Positions 35,323 to 44,034 of a stretch of DNA of 64,000 nt are shown piece by piece. Location of the stretch: contig NZ_JAFBCL010000001.1 of the NCBI RefSeq assembly GCF_016907655.1, positions 5,614,001 to 5,678,000 of the forward strand. Direction: 5' to 3'. A program made the translations under genes and the position numbers. Within the stretch, counting starts at the first letter, position 1; each line of letters opens with the position of its first letter. The notes beneath the pieces are model-generated. The model searched no databases. It was not told where the DNA came from and was given only the letters and a program-made list of their open reading frames with translations. The stretch comes from Saccharothrix algeriensis. Its GTDB lineage: Bacteria > Actinomycetota > Actinomycetes > Mycobacteriales > Pseudonocardiaceae.

Positions 35323-36368
35323 CAGTTGGCCTCTCCGATGGGCTTGATGTGCTTGGACGGGTCGGCCAGCTGCTTCTCGCCCTCGGCCTGGAAGGCGGCC
35401 TTGCGGGAAGCCTCGTCCTTCTGCCGCTCCATGATCTGGTCGATGTTGGCCGCGTTGACCACCAGCGAGCCGGTGTTCCACCAGCCCTTGGGCAGCTCCT
35501 TGCCGGTGCGCTTGTGGTCGGCCAGCAGCCGCAGCGCGATGTAGCCCTTCATCCAGTGCTCGGGCGAGGCCAGGGCGAACACGTAGCCGTCCTTGACCGC
35601 CTGCAGCGCCGCCACGTCCGGGTCGCACGAGCCCGCGAGGAACTTGCGGCCGGTGTTCTTCTGGATCAGCGCCAGCGACACCGCGTCCTGCGCGCCCACG
35701 CCGAGGTAGGCGATCGCGTCCGGGTGCGCCTTGACGATGTCGTTCCACTTGGTGAAGTTCGACGTGGGCTCCGAGCCGGAGTCGAACGGGCCGCTGATCG
35801 TCAGGTTCGGCCGCTTCTCCTTGATCACCGACGTCATGCCGTCCAGCCGCTGCTGCAGCAGGGTCAGGCCGGGGATCGCGTTGCCCAGCACGACCTCGCC
35901 GGTGGCGTCCTCCGGCACCTGCTTGACGAACTCCTCGCCGAGCAGCCTGCCCACCTCGGTGTTGCTGTTGCCGATGTAGAGGTCGACCTTGGTGCCGGCC
36001 GGGGGAGCGGTGTCCACCGCCACCACCGGCACCTTGAGGTCGGCCGCCTGGTTGAGCGGGCGCACGAACAGGTCCGGCGTCAGCGTCTCCAGCGCCACCC
36101 CGTCCGGCGAGTTGCGGATCGCCGACTGGAACAGCGAGACCTCCTGCGGACCGTCCACGCTGGACGGCGCGCTCAGGGCCAGGTCGACGTTCCCGGCGTC
36201 GGCCGCGCCGGCCTTCGCGCCGAAGGCCATCTCCTGGAACGGGTTCTGCGTCGAGGTGGCGTAGACGAACGCCATCTTGAGCGGGCCGTCGGAGCCGGAC
36301 TCCGCCGTGCCGCAGCCGGCCAGCAGACCGGCGACGGCCAACGCCGCCACGTACCGATGGGGACGCAT
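35322..36368 (-). CDS. Sugar ABC transporter substrate-binding lipoprotein (348 aa)
   Basis: ATG 36368 follows AGGAAAGAGG. A lipoprotein signal ends at Cys19 (GLLAGC), so the mature protein sits on the outer membrane face. The fold is the periplasmic-binding class of RbsB/LacI relatives: KMAFVYATSTQNPFQEMAFG opens the N-terminal lobe, TPDLFVRPLNQAADLKVPVVAVDT lines the cleft and YLGVGAQDAV lies in the C-terminal lobe. The open frame reaches 10 codons further up into the permease gene, but ribosome site and signal peptide favour 36368. Confidence 0.92.
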   Translation of the reverse strand: MRPHRYVAALAVAGLLAGCGTAESGSDGPLKMAFVYATSTQNPFQEMAFGAKAGAADAGNVDLALSAPSSVDGPQEVSLFQSAIRNSPDGVALETLTPDLFVRPLNQAADLKVPVVAVDTAPPAGTKVDLYIGNSNTEVGRLLGEEFVKQVPEDATGEVVLGNAIPGLTLLQQRLDGMTSVIKEKRPNLTISGPFDSGSEPTSNFTKWNDIVKAHPDAIAYLGVGAQDAVSLALIQKNTGRKFLAGSCDPDVAALQAVKDGYVFALASPEHWMKGYIALRLLADHKRTGKELPKGWWNTGSLVVNAANIDQIMERQKDEASRKAAFQAEGEKQLADPSKHIKPIGEAN

Positions 36369-36394
36369 CAGGGACCTCTTTCCTACGCGGGGGT

Positions 36395-37420
36395 TCACAG
36401 GCCGAGCATCGATTCGCGCGCCCGCTGCCGACTGCGCAGCGCGCTGTCCACACCGACCGCCAGCAGGACGACCAGGCCGGTGGCGAAGCCGCTCCAGTTC
36501 GCGGGGATGCTGAAGTACACGAGCCCGCTGGAGACCACGCCCAGCAGGATCGCGCCGAACACGGCGCCGACCACGGTCGCGACGCCGCCGCGCAGCGGCG
36601 TGCCGCCGATGACCGCCGCGGCGATGGCCTGCAGCTCGAACCCGACGCCGATGTTCGGGTCACCGGAGGTGAAGAACGCCAGGCCGAGCACGCCGGCCAG
36701 GCCCGCGACCGCGCCGACCATCACCAGCACGTACAGCCGGGTGCGCGCGATGGAGATGCCGGAGAACGCCGCGGCGTCCGGGTTGGACCCGATGGAGCGC
36801 ACCCGGTAGCCGAACGGGGTCCAGCGCAGGACCACGGTGAGCCCCGCGGTGACCGCGATGAGGATCCACACGCTCACCGGCAGCCCCAGCAGCTCGCCGC
36901 CGAGCACGGTGAAGAACGAGTGCTCCAGCGGCAGGCCGGTGACCTGCTGCCCGTCCCCCAGCGCCACCGCCAACCCCCGGTAGAGCTGCATCGTGGCCAG
37001 GGTCGCCACGAACGCCGGGATCGCGATGTGCTGCACCACCAACGCGTTCGCCAGGCCCAGCACCGCGCCCAGCACGATCCCCGCGCCGCACGCGAGCCAC
37101 GGGTCGAACCCGTCGCGCATCAGCAGCGCCGTGGTGATCAGCGAGAGCCCGAACATGGCGCCCACGGACAGGTCGATCTCGCGCATCGCCAGCAGGAAGG
37201 CCATGCCCGCCGCCAGCAGCGCCACGTACACCGAGTTGTTGAGCACGTCCTTGAGCTGCCCGACGGAGAGGAACGTCGGTCGCAGCGCGCCGATGACGAG
37301 CACCAGCAGGATCGTCGCGATCAACACGCTGCTGGACTCCGCGCGCAGCACCCTCCTGCCGAACCCGACGACCCCGCCTCCGTCGCGCGCCGTCGTGATC
37401 CGTCGGTCCACCTCGGTCAT
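36395..37420 (-). CDS. Sugar ABC transporter permease, RbsC type (341 aa)
   Basis: First gene of the sugar uptake operon; ATG with GGAGGCGGC upstream. About eight to ten hydrophobic helices. AMREIDLSVGAMFGL is the conserved ribose-type permease motif, and later loops (GYRVRSIGSNPDAAAFSGI, IGGTPLRGGVATV) match BPD_transp_2 proteins. It should form a homodimer channel with the ATPase encoded downstream. Divergent from the SDR dehydrogenase gene, with a shared 147-bp regulatory region holding a strong palindrome. Confidence 0.93.
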   Translation of the reverse strand: MTEVDRRITTARDGGGVVGFGRRVLRAESSSVLIATILLVLVIGALRPTFLSVGQLKDVLNNSVYVALLAAGMAFLLAMREIDLSVGAMFGLSLITTALLMRDGFDPWLACGAGIVLGAVLGLANALVVQHIAIPAFVATLATMQLYRGLAVALGDGQQVTGLPLEHSFFTVLGGELLGLPVSVWILIAVTAGLTVVLRWTPFGYRVRSIGSNPDAAAFSGISIARTRLYVLVMVGAVAGLAGVLGLAFFTSGDPNIGVGFELQAIAAAVIGGTPLRGGVATVVGAVFGAILLGVVSSGLVYFSIPANWSGFATGLVVLLAVGVDSALRSRQRARESMLGL

Positions 37421-37510
37421 GCCGCCTCCGTCCGCCCGGTACGGCCATCAGAGTGCGACGGCGACCACACCAGCGCTTGCCCGATGGCGAACACCCGTTG
37501 ACCGCCAGCG

Positions 37511-37540
37511 CACCGGCTGTGGCCGAGCCCACAGCCGGTG
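37511..37540. promoter_or_regulatory. 30-bp palindromic operator candidate
   Basis: Perfect 12-bp arms CACCGGCTGTGG (37511-37522) and CCACAGCCGGTG (37529-37540), 6-bp spacer. It overlaps the -35 position of the SDR promoter and lies between the divergent SDR gene and sugar transporter operon. The regulator is not encoded next to it. Confidence 0.6.
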
Positions 37541-37553
37541 GCCGGCCCCTCAC

Positions 37554-37559
37554 TAGCGT
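37554..37559 (+). promoter_or_regulatory. Leaderless -10 box TAGCGT
   Basis: TAGCGT ends 8 nt before the SDR ATG at 37568. Confidence 0.5.
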
Positions 37560-37567
37560 CTGCGGGC

Positions 37568-38374
37568 ATGGGCAGCATCGAGGGCAAGGTGGCGCTGGTG
37601 ACCGGCGCCGGTTCGGGGATCGGCGAAGCGATCGCCCGCCGACTGGACGCGGAGGGCGCGCGGGTGGCCGCGCTGGACGTGGACTCGACCGGCGCCGAGA
37701 TCACCGCGGGCCTGCTGACGCGCGGCATGGCGGTGGTCGCGGACGTGGCCGACTCCGCCCAGGTGGACGAGGCGGTGCGCTCGGTCGTCGAGACCTACGG
37801 CCGGCTGGACATCCTGGTCAACAACGCGGGGATCCGGGGCGGCCAGGAGGCCGACGAGGCGTTCGGGCGGCTCGCGACGCGGCTGGCGGAGACGGCGGCC
37901 GGCACGCCCTCGACCGCCCTGGAGGCGACGGTCAACATCAGCGATGAGGCGTGGCACCGGATGCTGGGAGTCCACCTGGACGGCACGTTCTACGGCACGC
38001 GCGCCGCCCTGCGGCACATGCGCGCCGGCTCGGTGATCGTCAACGTGTCCTCCGTCTGCGGCCTGACCGGCTGCGCGCACATCCCGCACTACTCGGCGGC
38101 CAAGGCGGGCATCGAGGGCTTCACCAGGGCGGTGGCCCGGGACGTCGCGCCGCAGGGCATCCGCGTCAACTGCGTCGCGCCCGGCTACATCGACACGCCG
38201 CTGGGCGACGTGATGGCGCCGGTGGTGCGGCAGGACCTGGAGCGGCAGATCGCGCTGGGGCGGTTCGGCCTGCCCGCGGAGATCGCCTCGGCGGTGGCGT
38301 TCCTGGTCGGGCCGGACGGCTCCTACCTGACCGGGCAGACGTTGAGCCCCAACGGCGGTTTCGTCATGGAGTGA
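37568..38374 (+). CDS. Short-chain dehydrogenase/reductase (268 aa)
   Basis: NAD(P)-dependent oxidoreductase with cofactor motif TGAGSGIG (12-19), NNAG (85-88), catalytic Ser in NVSSVCG (~161) and Tyr175/Lys179 in HYSAAK. An extra segment of about 35 residues (~92-128) sits between NNAG and the active site compared with a minimal SDR. RVNCVAPGYIDTPL is the usual C-terminal motif. ATG 37568 is selected because TAGCGT ends 8 nt upstream. Being divergent from a sugar importer, it probably oxidises the imported sugar or polyol; that is inference. Confidence 0.92.
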   Translation: MGSIEGKVALVTGAGSGIGEAIARRLDAEGARVAALDVDSTGAEITAGLLTRGMAVVADVADSAQVDEAVRSVVETYGRLDILVNNAGIRGGQEADEAFGRLATRLAETAAGTPSTALEATVNISDEAWHRMLGVHLDGTFYGTRAALRHMRAGSVIVNVSSVCGLTGCAHIPHYSAAKAGIEGFTRAVARDVAPQGIRVNCVAPGYIDTPLGDVMAPVVRQDLERQIALGRFGLPAEIASAVAFLVGPDGSYLTGQTLSPNGGFVME

Positions 38375-38391
38375 GCGCCGGCGCCGACCCC

Positions 38392-38442
38392 GTCCACAGT
38401 GGACCGGCGTTCCCGCGGTGGTGACGCCGGTCCACTGCGGAC
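38392..38442. terminator. Long hairpin between convergent genes
   Basis: 18-bp arms GTCCACAGTGGACCGGCG (38392-38409) and CGCCGGTCCACTGCGGAC (38425-38442) with a single mismatch. It lies between the SDR gene (+) and the amine oxidase gene (-), so it can terminate both. Confidence 0.75.
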
Positions 38443-38484
38443 CGAGTGGTCGGTGTGGTCGGGGTGGTCACACCCCCGCACCGG

Positions 38485-39927
38485 TCAGTCCCGCCACGGC
38501 ATCTCGTCCCGCATCCCGGAGTGGATCGCGTAGGCGTTCTTGACCGCGGCCTTCAGCGCGCCCTCCACCCAGCGCCGGTGGCGGCGGTCGCAGGCGTCGT
38601 TGGCGAACCACACCCGGTTCACCGGCCGGATCACGTCGTCGTAGAACGACTCGCTCATCTCGTACGCCCGGAACAGCGGCCCGATGCCGCAGGCGAACCA
38701 GTCCAGCGCCCAATCCTTGTAGACGCCGTGCTCGAAGGTGTCCCGCGCCTCGGGGTGGATCTTGGTCAGGTCCTCCAGCGCCTGCGCGACGCACTCCTCG
38801 CCGGCCAGCGGCGTGTAGGGCATGCTGTCCTGCTCCCAGCAGTAGGACGCGATCATCACGCCCTTGCGGAACCGGGTGTCCTGCCCCGCCGGCGGGTAGA
38901 CGATGTTGCGGATCGCCAGGTCGGTCACCGTCAACCCGTGCGTGATGCCGTACGAGCTCTCCCACCACCGCTCGCTGAACTGCATGAAGAGCTTGTGCGC
39001 CCGCCCGTAGTAGGTGTTGCGGATCGCGTACCACTTGTCCGGGTCCAACCCGCCGATCTCCATGTGCCGCAGGCTCGCGAACGGCACCGTCACGATGCAC
39101 TCGTCGGCGACGACCTCGTAGGACCGGCGGCCCGCCCGGTAGTGCACGCGCACGTCGGTGTCGGACTGGTCGACCGCGTGCACCTGCGCGCCGAACCGGA
39201 TGTCGTCCATCAGGTACGGCTCGAACGCCCTGGGCAGCGAATCGGCCCCGTCGGTGATGTAGACGAGTTGGCCGAACACGTCCTCGTAGTAGTGCGAGAA
39301 CCACTCGACCAGCGAGAAGTGGTACCGGCCCTCCAGGTTGAACAGCGGGCCCAGCATGGCCAGCGCGCCGTCGCCGAGGCCGCGCTCCTTCAGGTAGCCC
39401 AGCAGCGTGTACTTGTCGTACTCGTCGAGCAGCCGGTGCCAAGCCTTGCCCTCGTCCTCCTGCTCCATGACGTCCACCAGCGGCTGCACGGTGTGCCGCA
39501 GCAGGTCGTGCGGCGTCCGGGACGCCTCGTCGGGGGTCAGGTCGAAGGCGAACGAGTCGGCCTGGAAGTCCCGCCGGCGCACCCCCTTGCCCTGCAGGTA
39601 GATGAAGGTGTCCTCGTCGTACATCGGGAACGGCCGGGTGTCCAGGCCGAACTTCTCCTGGATGAGCCACTGGGCCATCGGGTGCTGGAGCGGGAAGCGC
39701 ATCGCCCCGAACTCGCCGTACATGTCGCCGGCGAAGTCGCGGTGGGTCAGGATGCGCCCGCCCAGCCGGTTCTGTCCTTCCAGGACGGTGACGTCGTGGC
39801 CGGCCTCCTTCAGCAGCAGGGCGGCGGTGAGGCCGGCCATCCCGGCGCCCACGACCACGATCCGGCGGCGGGGTGCGGCGGTGTCCGGCAGTCCTTCTCT
39901 GAGCAGCGCGAGGGCGTCGAGTTCCAT
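38485..39927 (-). CDS. Flavin amine oxidase family protein (480 aa)
   Basis: Oxidises an amine or amino acid with FAD. IVVVGAGMAGLTAALLL contains GAGMAG (27-32), followed by VLEGQNRLGGRI and EFGAMRFP, both typical of L-amino-acid and monoamine oxidases. The C-terminal FAD contact is less canonical (VWFANDACDRRHRRWVEGAL). There is no signal peptide. ATG 39927 is chosen because the family homology begins soon after it; the open frame extends upstream through poor coding sequence. Substrate unknown. Confidence 0.85.
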   Translation of the reverse strand: MELDALALLREGLPDTAAPRRRIVVVGAGMAGLTAALLLKEAGHDVTVLEGQNRLGGRILTHRDFAGDMYGEFGAMRFPLQHPMAQWLIQEKFGLDTRPFPMYDEDTFIYLQGKGVRRRDFQADSFAFDLTPDEASRTPHDLLRHTVQPLVDVMEQEDEGKAWHRLLDEYDKYTLLGYLKERGLGDGALAMLGPLFNLEGRYHFSLVEWFSHYYEDVFGQLVYITDGADSLPRAFEPYLMDDIRFGAQVHAVDQSDTDVRVHYRAGRRSYEVVADECIVTVPFASLRHMEIGGLDPDKWYAIRNTYYGRAHKLFMQFSERWWESSYGITHGLTVTDLAIRNIVYPPAGQDTRFRKGVMIASYCWEQDSMPYTPLAGEECVAQALEDLTKIHPEARDTFEHGVYKDWALDWFACGIGPLFRAYEMSESFYDDVIRPVNRVWFANDACDRRHRRWVEGALKAAVKNAYAIHSGMRDEMPWRD

Positions 39928-40102
39928 GAGCAACAGTCGCCCCGCGTGAGACCGCGCCACAAGGCGCGCCCCTCGAACGACTGACGTTTTCGCTCGGTCC
40001 GGTAACGGTCCTCGGGACGGCTCGACACCCGATGACGCACCGCTGCCGGCGAGCTGTGACATCCGGGTGCCGATTTGTGCGGACACCGTCCCCCTGTCGG
40101 GT

Positions 40103-41866
40103 TCACCTCTTCGGCGTGATCGAGAGGGTCACCACCACCCGCGTCGCCGGGAGCGCGCCGGCCGTGGCCGTGCCGCCGATCGTGCCGCCGCCCGCCTTCG
40201 GCCCGGCGAGCAGGCGCAGGACGAACGTCACCGAGCCGCCGGGCGGCAGCTGCCGCTCGGCCGAGCAGGTCACCGCGCCCCGGCCCGCCGGGCACCCGAC
40301 GGTGGGCGCCGCGCCGTCCAGGCGCAGCAGCCGGCGCCCGGCGAGGGCGTCACCGGGCCCGACCACCTGGACGCCGTCGGGCAGGGACAGCGTGAGCGTC
40401 GGCGCGGGGGCGGGTGCGCGACCGGTGTTGCGCAGGGTCACCGGCAGCTCGGCCGGGGGTCCCCCGGTGCGCAGGGTGAACGCCTCGGGCACGACCGGCT
40501 CCAGCGGTTCGGCCGCCGCCGGCGGCAGCGGGTCCGACGTGCCGGCGGGGGCCGGCGGGCCGGTCTCCCCGGTCGCGGCCCGCGTCGTCGCGCCCGTCGC
40601 GGGGTCGGTCGTGGCGCCGGCCGTCGCGGTGGTCGCGGTGGTCGCGCCGGCGCCGGTCGTCGGCGGGGCCGGTGCGGTGGTGCCGGTCGCCGGGCCGGGC
40701 ACGGGCGGCTCGGCCCACGCGGGCGGCGCGCCCGGCTGCGGCCCCGCCCCGATGCTCCACACGGTGGCGGCCACCACCGCGGTCGCGGACGCCACCGCGC
40801 CGAGCCAGTGCCCGACCGGCCCCGCTCCCGAACCCGCGCCCGCTGTCGCGCCCGCTGTCGTGCCCGTCCCTGCGCCCGCCCCCGCGCCTGCTGTTGTGCC
40901 CGCCCCTGCCCCCGCCCCTGCGCCTGCTGTCGTACCCGCTCCTGCGCCCGCCGCCGCCCCCGCCGCAGCTCCGGCCTCCGCGGCCCCGGCGGTCGCGACC
41001 AGGTGGCCCGCCACGCCGGAGCCCAGCAGCACCGGCGCGACGACCGCGCGCAGGGTGCCGTTGACGTCGGCCAGCTCGGCCGCCAGCGCGCGGCACTCGC
41101 CGCACCGGTCGAGGTGCGCCTCCACCTGGGTGGTCTCCCGCCGGGCCAGGCCGCTGCGGGTCCACGCGCCCAGCCGCGCGACCGTCGCCCGGCAGCGGCC
41201 GGCCGGGTCGCGCTCCAGGTGCGCCTGGAGGTAAGCCTTCTTCAGGCCCTCGCGCGCCCGGTGCGCCAGCACGGCCACCCCGTTGGTGGTCAGCCCGAAC
41301 CGCGGCGCCAGCTCGGCGGGCGACCGGCCCTCGACCTCGGTCTGCCACAGCACCGCCTGCCACCGCTCGGGCAGGCTCGTGAACGCGCGGCAGGCCAGCG
41401 ACCGCTCCAGCGTCGCCACCGCCGGGTCCTGGAACGGGACGCTGGTGACCTCCTCGACGCCCGCCACCGCGCCCACGTCGTCGGCCAGCCGCAGCCTGCG
41501 GTCCCGCCGCGCCCGGTCGTAGGCGGTGTTCCGCAGCGCGGTGAGCAGGTAGGCGCGGAACGCCGTCTCCGGGCCGCCGCCCGCCCGCAGCGCGTCGAGC
41601 ACCTTGGCGAACGCGTCCGCCACCAGGTCGTCGGCCTCGGCGGCGGAGCCGGCCAGCTGCCGGGCCAGGGCGCGGGCGGCGTGGACGTGCCGCTGGTAGA
41701 GCTGCCCGTAGTCCCGCACCGCGCCGCCCCGCACGGACTCCACCAGCTCGGCGTCGGAGGGCGGTCGCGGTCCGGCTGCCGGGCGCGGCGCCCGGTCGAG
41801 GTCGTCGGGCGGGGCGTCCGCGTCCCGCCACCGCTCGACGTCCTCCTCGTCGGGCTGCCCGATCAC
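40103..41866 (-). CDS. ECF sigma factor fused to zinc anti-sigma and extracytoplasmic domain (587 aa)
   Basis: Residues ~38-125 are sigma region 2 (AEADDLVADAFAKVL, YLLTALRNTAYDRAR) and ~160-215 region 4 (SPAELAPRFGLTTNGVAVLAHRAREGLKK). A zinc anti-sigma motif HLDRCGEC follows at 251-258, then an Ala/Gly/Thr repeat (~300-345), one membrane helix (~352-372), a Thr/Pro linker and a beta-rich outer domain (~470-587) with DUF11/CARDB-like features (AELPVTLRNTGRAPAP). GTG start after GGGGGAC. Such fusions are known among actinobacterial ECF groups (ECF52-like, from memory). It should be membrane-tethered and respond to an external signal. Confidence 0.85.
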   Translation of the reverse strand: MIGQPDEEDVERWRDADAPPDDLDRAPRPAAGPRPPSDAELVESVRGGAVRDYGQLYQRHVHAARALARQLAGSAAEADDLVADAFAKVLDALRAGGGPETAFRAYLLTALRNTAYDRARRDRRLRLADDVGAVAGVEEVTSVPFQDPAVATLERSLACRAFTSLPERWQAVLWQTEVEGRSPAELAPRFGLTTNGVAVLAHRAREGLKKAYLQAHLERDPAGRCRATVARLGAWTRSGLARRETTQVEAHLDRCGECRALAAELADVNGTLRAVVAPVLLGSGVAGHLVATAGAAEAGAAAGAAAGAGAGTTAGAGAGAGAGTTAGAGAGAGTGTTAGATAGAGSGAGPVGHWLGAVASATAVVAATVWSIGAGPQPGAPPAWAEPPVPGPATGTTAPAPPTTGAGATTATTATAGATTDPATGATTRAATGETGPPAPAGTSDPLPPAAAEPLEPVVPEAFTLRTGGPPAELPVTLRNTGRAPAPAPTLTLSLPDGVQVVGPGDALAGRRLLRLDGAAPTVGCPAGRGAVTCSAERQLPPGGSVTFVLRLLAGPKAGGGTIGGTATAGALPATRVVVTLSITPKR

Positions 41867-42018
41867 CGGACGTCCCCCTCCCGGTACGGTGTGTCAAGTG
41901 ACGTGCGCGACCATATAGAAGGCCCGCGAGCCTGCCACCGGGGCATCCCGGGGGTGCGGCGCGGCGGCGCGACACGCCGGTCCGGTTCAGTTCCGCGCAC
42001 GAATTGCTGGTTGCGGGG

Positions 42019-42024
42019 TAGGTT
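42019..42024 (+). promoter_or_regulatory. Leaderless -10 box TAGGTT
   Basis: TAGGTT ends 7 nt before the ATG at 42032. Confidence 0.45.
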
Positions 42025-42031
42025 GGCGGCC

Positions 42032-42826
42032 ATGACGGAACAGCAGCAGGTCATCGCGGACTTCGGGGCGGCCGGTGTGCTCGCGGGGCTGCGCTGGGCG
42101 TACCTGTCGGCGACCACCCGCGCGCTGGAGGACTACTCCGAGGCCGACGGCCACGACGCCGCCTGGCTGGGCAACACCCGGTTCACGCTGTTCCGCAACC
42201 GGTTGGACCGGGTCTTCCACTGCGAGCGCTACGCCGCGCCCGAGGAGCACTCGGGCCTGGACGAGCTGTACGCCCGGCTCTCCGGGCGCGACATCGACAC
42301 GATGCCGCGCGTGCGGCCCGGCGCGGTGCGGCGGTCCAACCTGAACAACAGCCCCGGCTGGGCGGTCGGCGACCGGCGCTTCCTGCTCGCCGCGGGCGAG
42401 TTCGGCAAGCTCGACGAGCTGGCGTGGCTGCGGCGCAGCACCACCAAGCAGCGGGTGGCCCTGCAGCGCGAGCCGCAGCCGGCGCAGCCCTCGCTGTTCG
42501 AGCACCTGGCCGAGGAGGAGGTCGGCGGCCTGTTCGCGCTCGGCGCGCGGAGCCTGGACCTCGACACGTTCGTGGTCGCCCACAGCCTCGACCCGGTCAG
42601 CCGGCAGGCCGAGCTGGTCCTGGGCCGCGCCCGGCTCAACGCGGGCGGCGGCCCGGCGTGGGCGTGGCGGGTGGACGTCCTGCGGCTGCCCGCCGCCGGC
42701 GCGAGCCGCCGCGCCACCCGCGCGGTGCCCGTCGCGCCCGACACCGCGCCGGACGCCCCGGTGCGCCTGCGCGACCGCTCCGCCGAGCAGCCCGGCGCCG
42801 ACCGGCGTGCCGGCGGTGGGCGTTGA
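42032..42826 (+). CDS. Unknown protein coupled to an ImmA/IrrE peptidase gene (264 aa)
   Basis: ATG start, probably leaderless. The N-terminal ~130 residues are helical and rich in aromatic and charged residues (WLGNTRFTLFRNRLDRVFHCERYA), and the middle holds WLRRSTTKQRVALQREP. No signal peptide, membrane helix or catalytic motif is visible; the last ~40 residues are disordered. The stop codon overlaps the start of the following HTH-metallopeptidase gene (TTGA), so the products are made together and probably work together, possibly as the peptidase target. I do not recognise the family. Confidence 0.75.
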   Translation: MTEQQQVIADFGAAGVLAGLRWAYLSATTRALEDYSEADGHDAAWLGNTRFTLFRNRLDRVFHCERYAAPEEHSGLDELYARLSGRDIDTMPRVRPGAVRRSNLNNSPGWAVGDRRFLLAAGEFGKLDELAWLRRSTTKQRVALQREPQPAQPSLFEHLAEEEVGGLFALGARSLDLDTFVVAHSLDPVSRQAELVLGRARLNAGGGPAWAWRVDVLRLPAAGASRRATRAVPVAPDTAPDAPVRLRDRSAEQPGADRRAGGGR

Positions 42827-43992
42827 GCCCTCGCACGCCCACGCGGGCGGCGGACGTCGCCCCGCTGTTCGACGGGTCCCGGCTGACGCTGGCCCGCAGG
42901 CTCGCCGGGCTGCGCAAGAGCGAGCTGGCGGGCCGGGTGGACAAGAGCCCGACGGCCGTCGCGGCGTGGGAGTCGGGCGCCAAGCGCCCCACGCCCGCGA
43001 CGGTGGCGCAGCTGGCGCTGAGCCTGTCGGTCGACCCGGGCTTCTTCGCCGTCCGCGCCGACGACGTGGCCGCGCTGAGCACCGCGCCGCACTTCCGGTC
43101 GCTGCGCTCCACCAGCCAGCTCGCCCGCGACCAGGCGTTCGCCTACGGCCAGGTGGCGGTGGACGTGGCGGCGAGCCTGGAGCGGCACGTCGAGTTCCCC
43201 GAGCCGGACGTCCCGGTGCTGCCGGTGGCGGCCGACGACCCGGGTGGCGACGGGCCCGAGCGGGCCGCGCGACTGGTCCGCGAGCGGTGGGGCATCGGGC
43301 CGGGCCCGGTCGGGCACCTGGTGCGGCTGCTGGAGAACCACGGCGTGCTGGTGGTGTTCAGCCCGCCGCAGGCGGCGTCGGTGGACGCGTACTCGTTCGA
43401 CAGCGGCCTGCGCCCCGTGGTGGTGCTCAACCCGGTGAAGCACGACTACTACCGCCAGCGGTTCGACGTGGCCCACGAGCTGGGCCACCTCGTCATGCAC
43501 GGCGACGCCGAACCCGGCGGCCGGGTGGTGGAGGACCAGGCCCACCGGTTCGCCGCCGAACTGCTGATGCCCGCCGACCAGGTCCGCGACCTGCTGCCCG
43601 CGTCGATGGGCGGCGCGGTGTGGAAGTCCCTGGCGCGGCTCAAGGAGCAGTGGGGCGTGAGCCTCCAGGCCCTGCTCTACCGCGCCCGCTGGCTGGGCGC
43701 GCTCGGCGACGTGTCCTACCGCAACGCCATGGCCACCATCTCGGCCCGCGGCTGGCGGCGCAGCGAACCCGGCCTGGTGGCCGCGATCGAGCAGCCCTCG
43801 CTGCTGCCGCGGGCGGTGGAGCTGCTGGCGCAGGAGGGCGTCGACGACACCCTGCTGATCGACCAGTGCCGCGTCCCGGCCCCCCTCTTCCACACCGTCA
43901 CCGCCCGCACCCCGGACCCGAACCGGGCCGGACCGGGTCCGGCCGGCGCGCGAGTGATGTCCATTTTGGACCGGAAGCCGCCGGAGGGGTGA
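42823..43992 (+). CDS. HTH-XRE/ImmA-IrrE family metallopeptidase (389 aa)
   Basis: TTG start overlapping the upstream stop by 4 nt. Residues ~20-70 are an XRE helix-turn-helix (ARRLAGLRKSELAGRVDKSP, then AVAAWESGAKRPT). The ImmA/IrrE zinc peptidase domain has HELGH (218-222) with a further acidic ligand in HRFAAELLMP (~241-250). Relatives cleave repressors or toxins in response to stress (ImmA in ICEBs1, IrrE/PprI in Deinococcus). With an unknown gene in the same cistronic unit this could be a stress switch, toxin-antitoxin-like pair or phage-response module. No phage genes lie beside it. Confidence 0.87.
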   Translation: MSPRTPTRAADVAPLFDGSRLTLARRLAGLRKSELAGRVDKSPTAVAAWESGAKRPTPATVAQLALSLSVDPGFFAVRADDVAALSTAPHFRSLRSTSQLARDQAFAYGQVAVDVAASLERHVEFPEPDVPVLPVAADDPGGDGPERAARLVRERWGIGPGPVGHLVRLLENHGVLVVFSPPQAASVDAYSFDSGLRPVVVLNPVKHDYYRQRFDVAHELGHLVMHGDAEPGGRVVEDQAHRFAAELLMPADQVRDLLPASMGGAVWKSLARLKEQWGVSLQALLYRARWLGALGDVSYRNAMATISARGWRRSEPGLVAAIEQPSLLPRAVELLAQEGVDDTLLIDQCRVPAPLFHTVTARTPDPNRAGPGPAGARVMSILDRKPPEG

Positions 43993-44034
43993 GGCCCGCG
44001 CCGAGCGGGCACCAGGCCGGCGCCGGTGCAGCGG

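Noticed and set aside
40832..40969. Repeat array in the fused sigma gene as a separate genetic element
   Set aside because: The repeats are in frame and encode an Ala/Gly/Thr linker; they are best treated as part of the protein.
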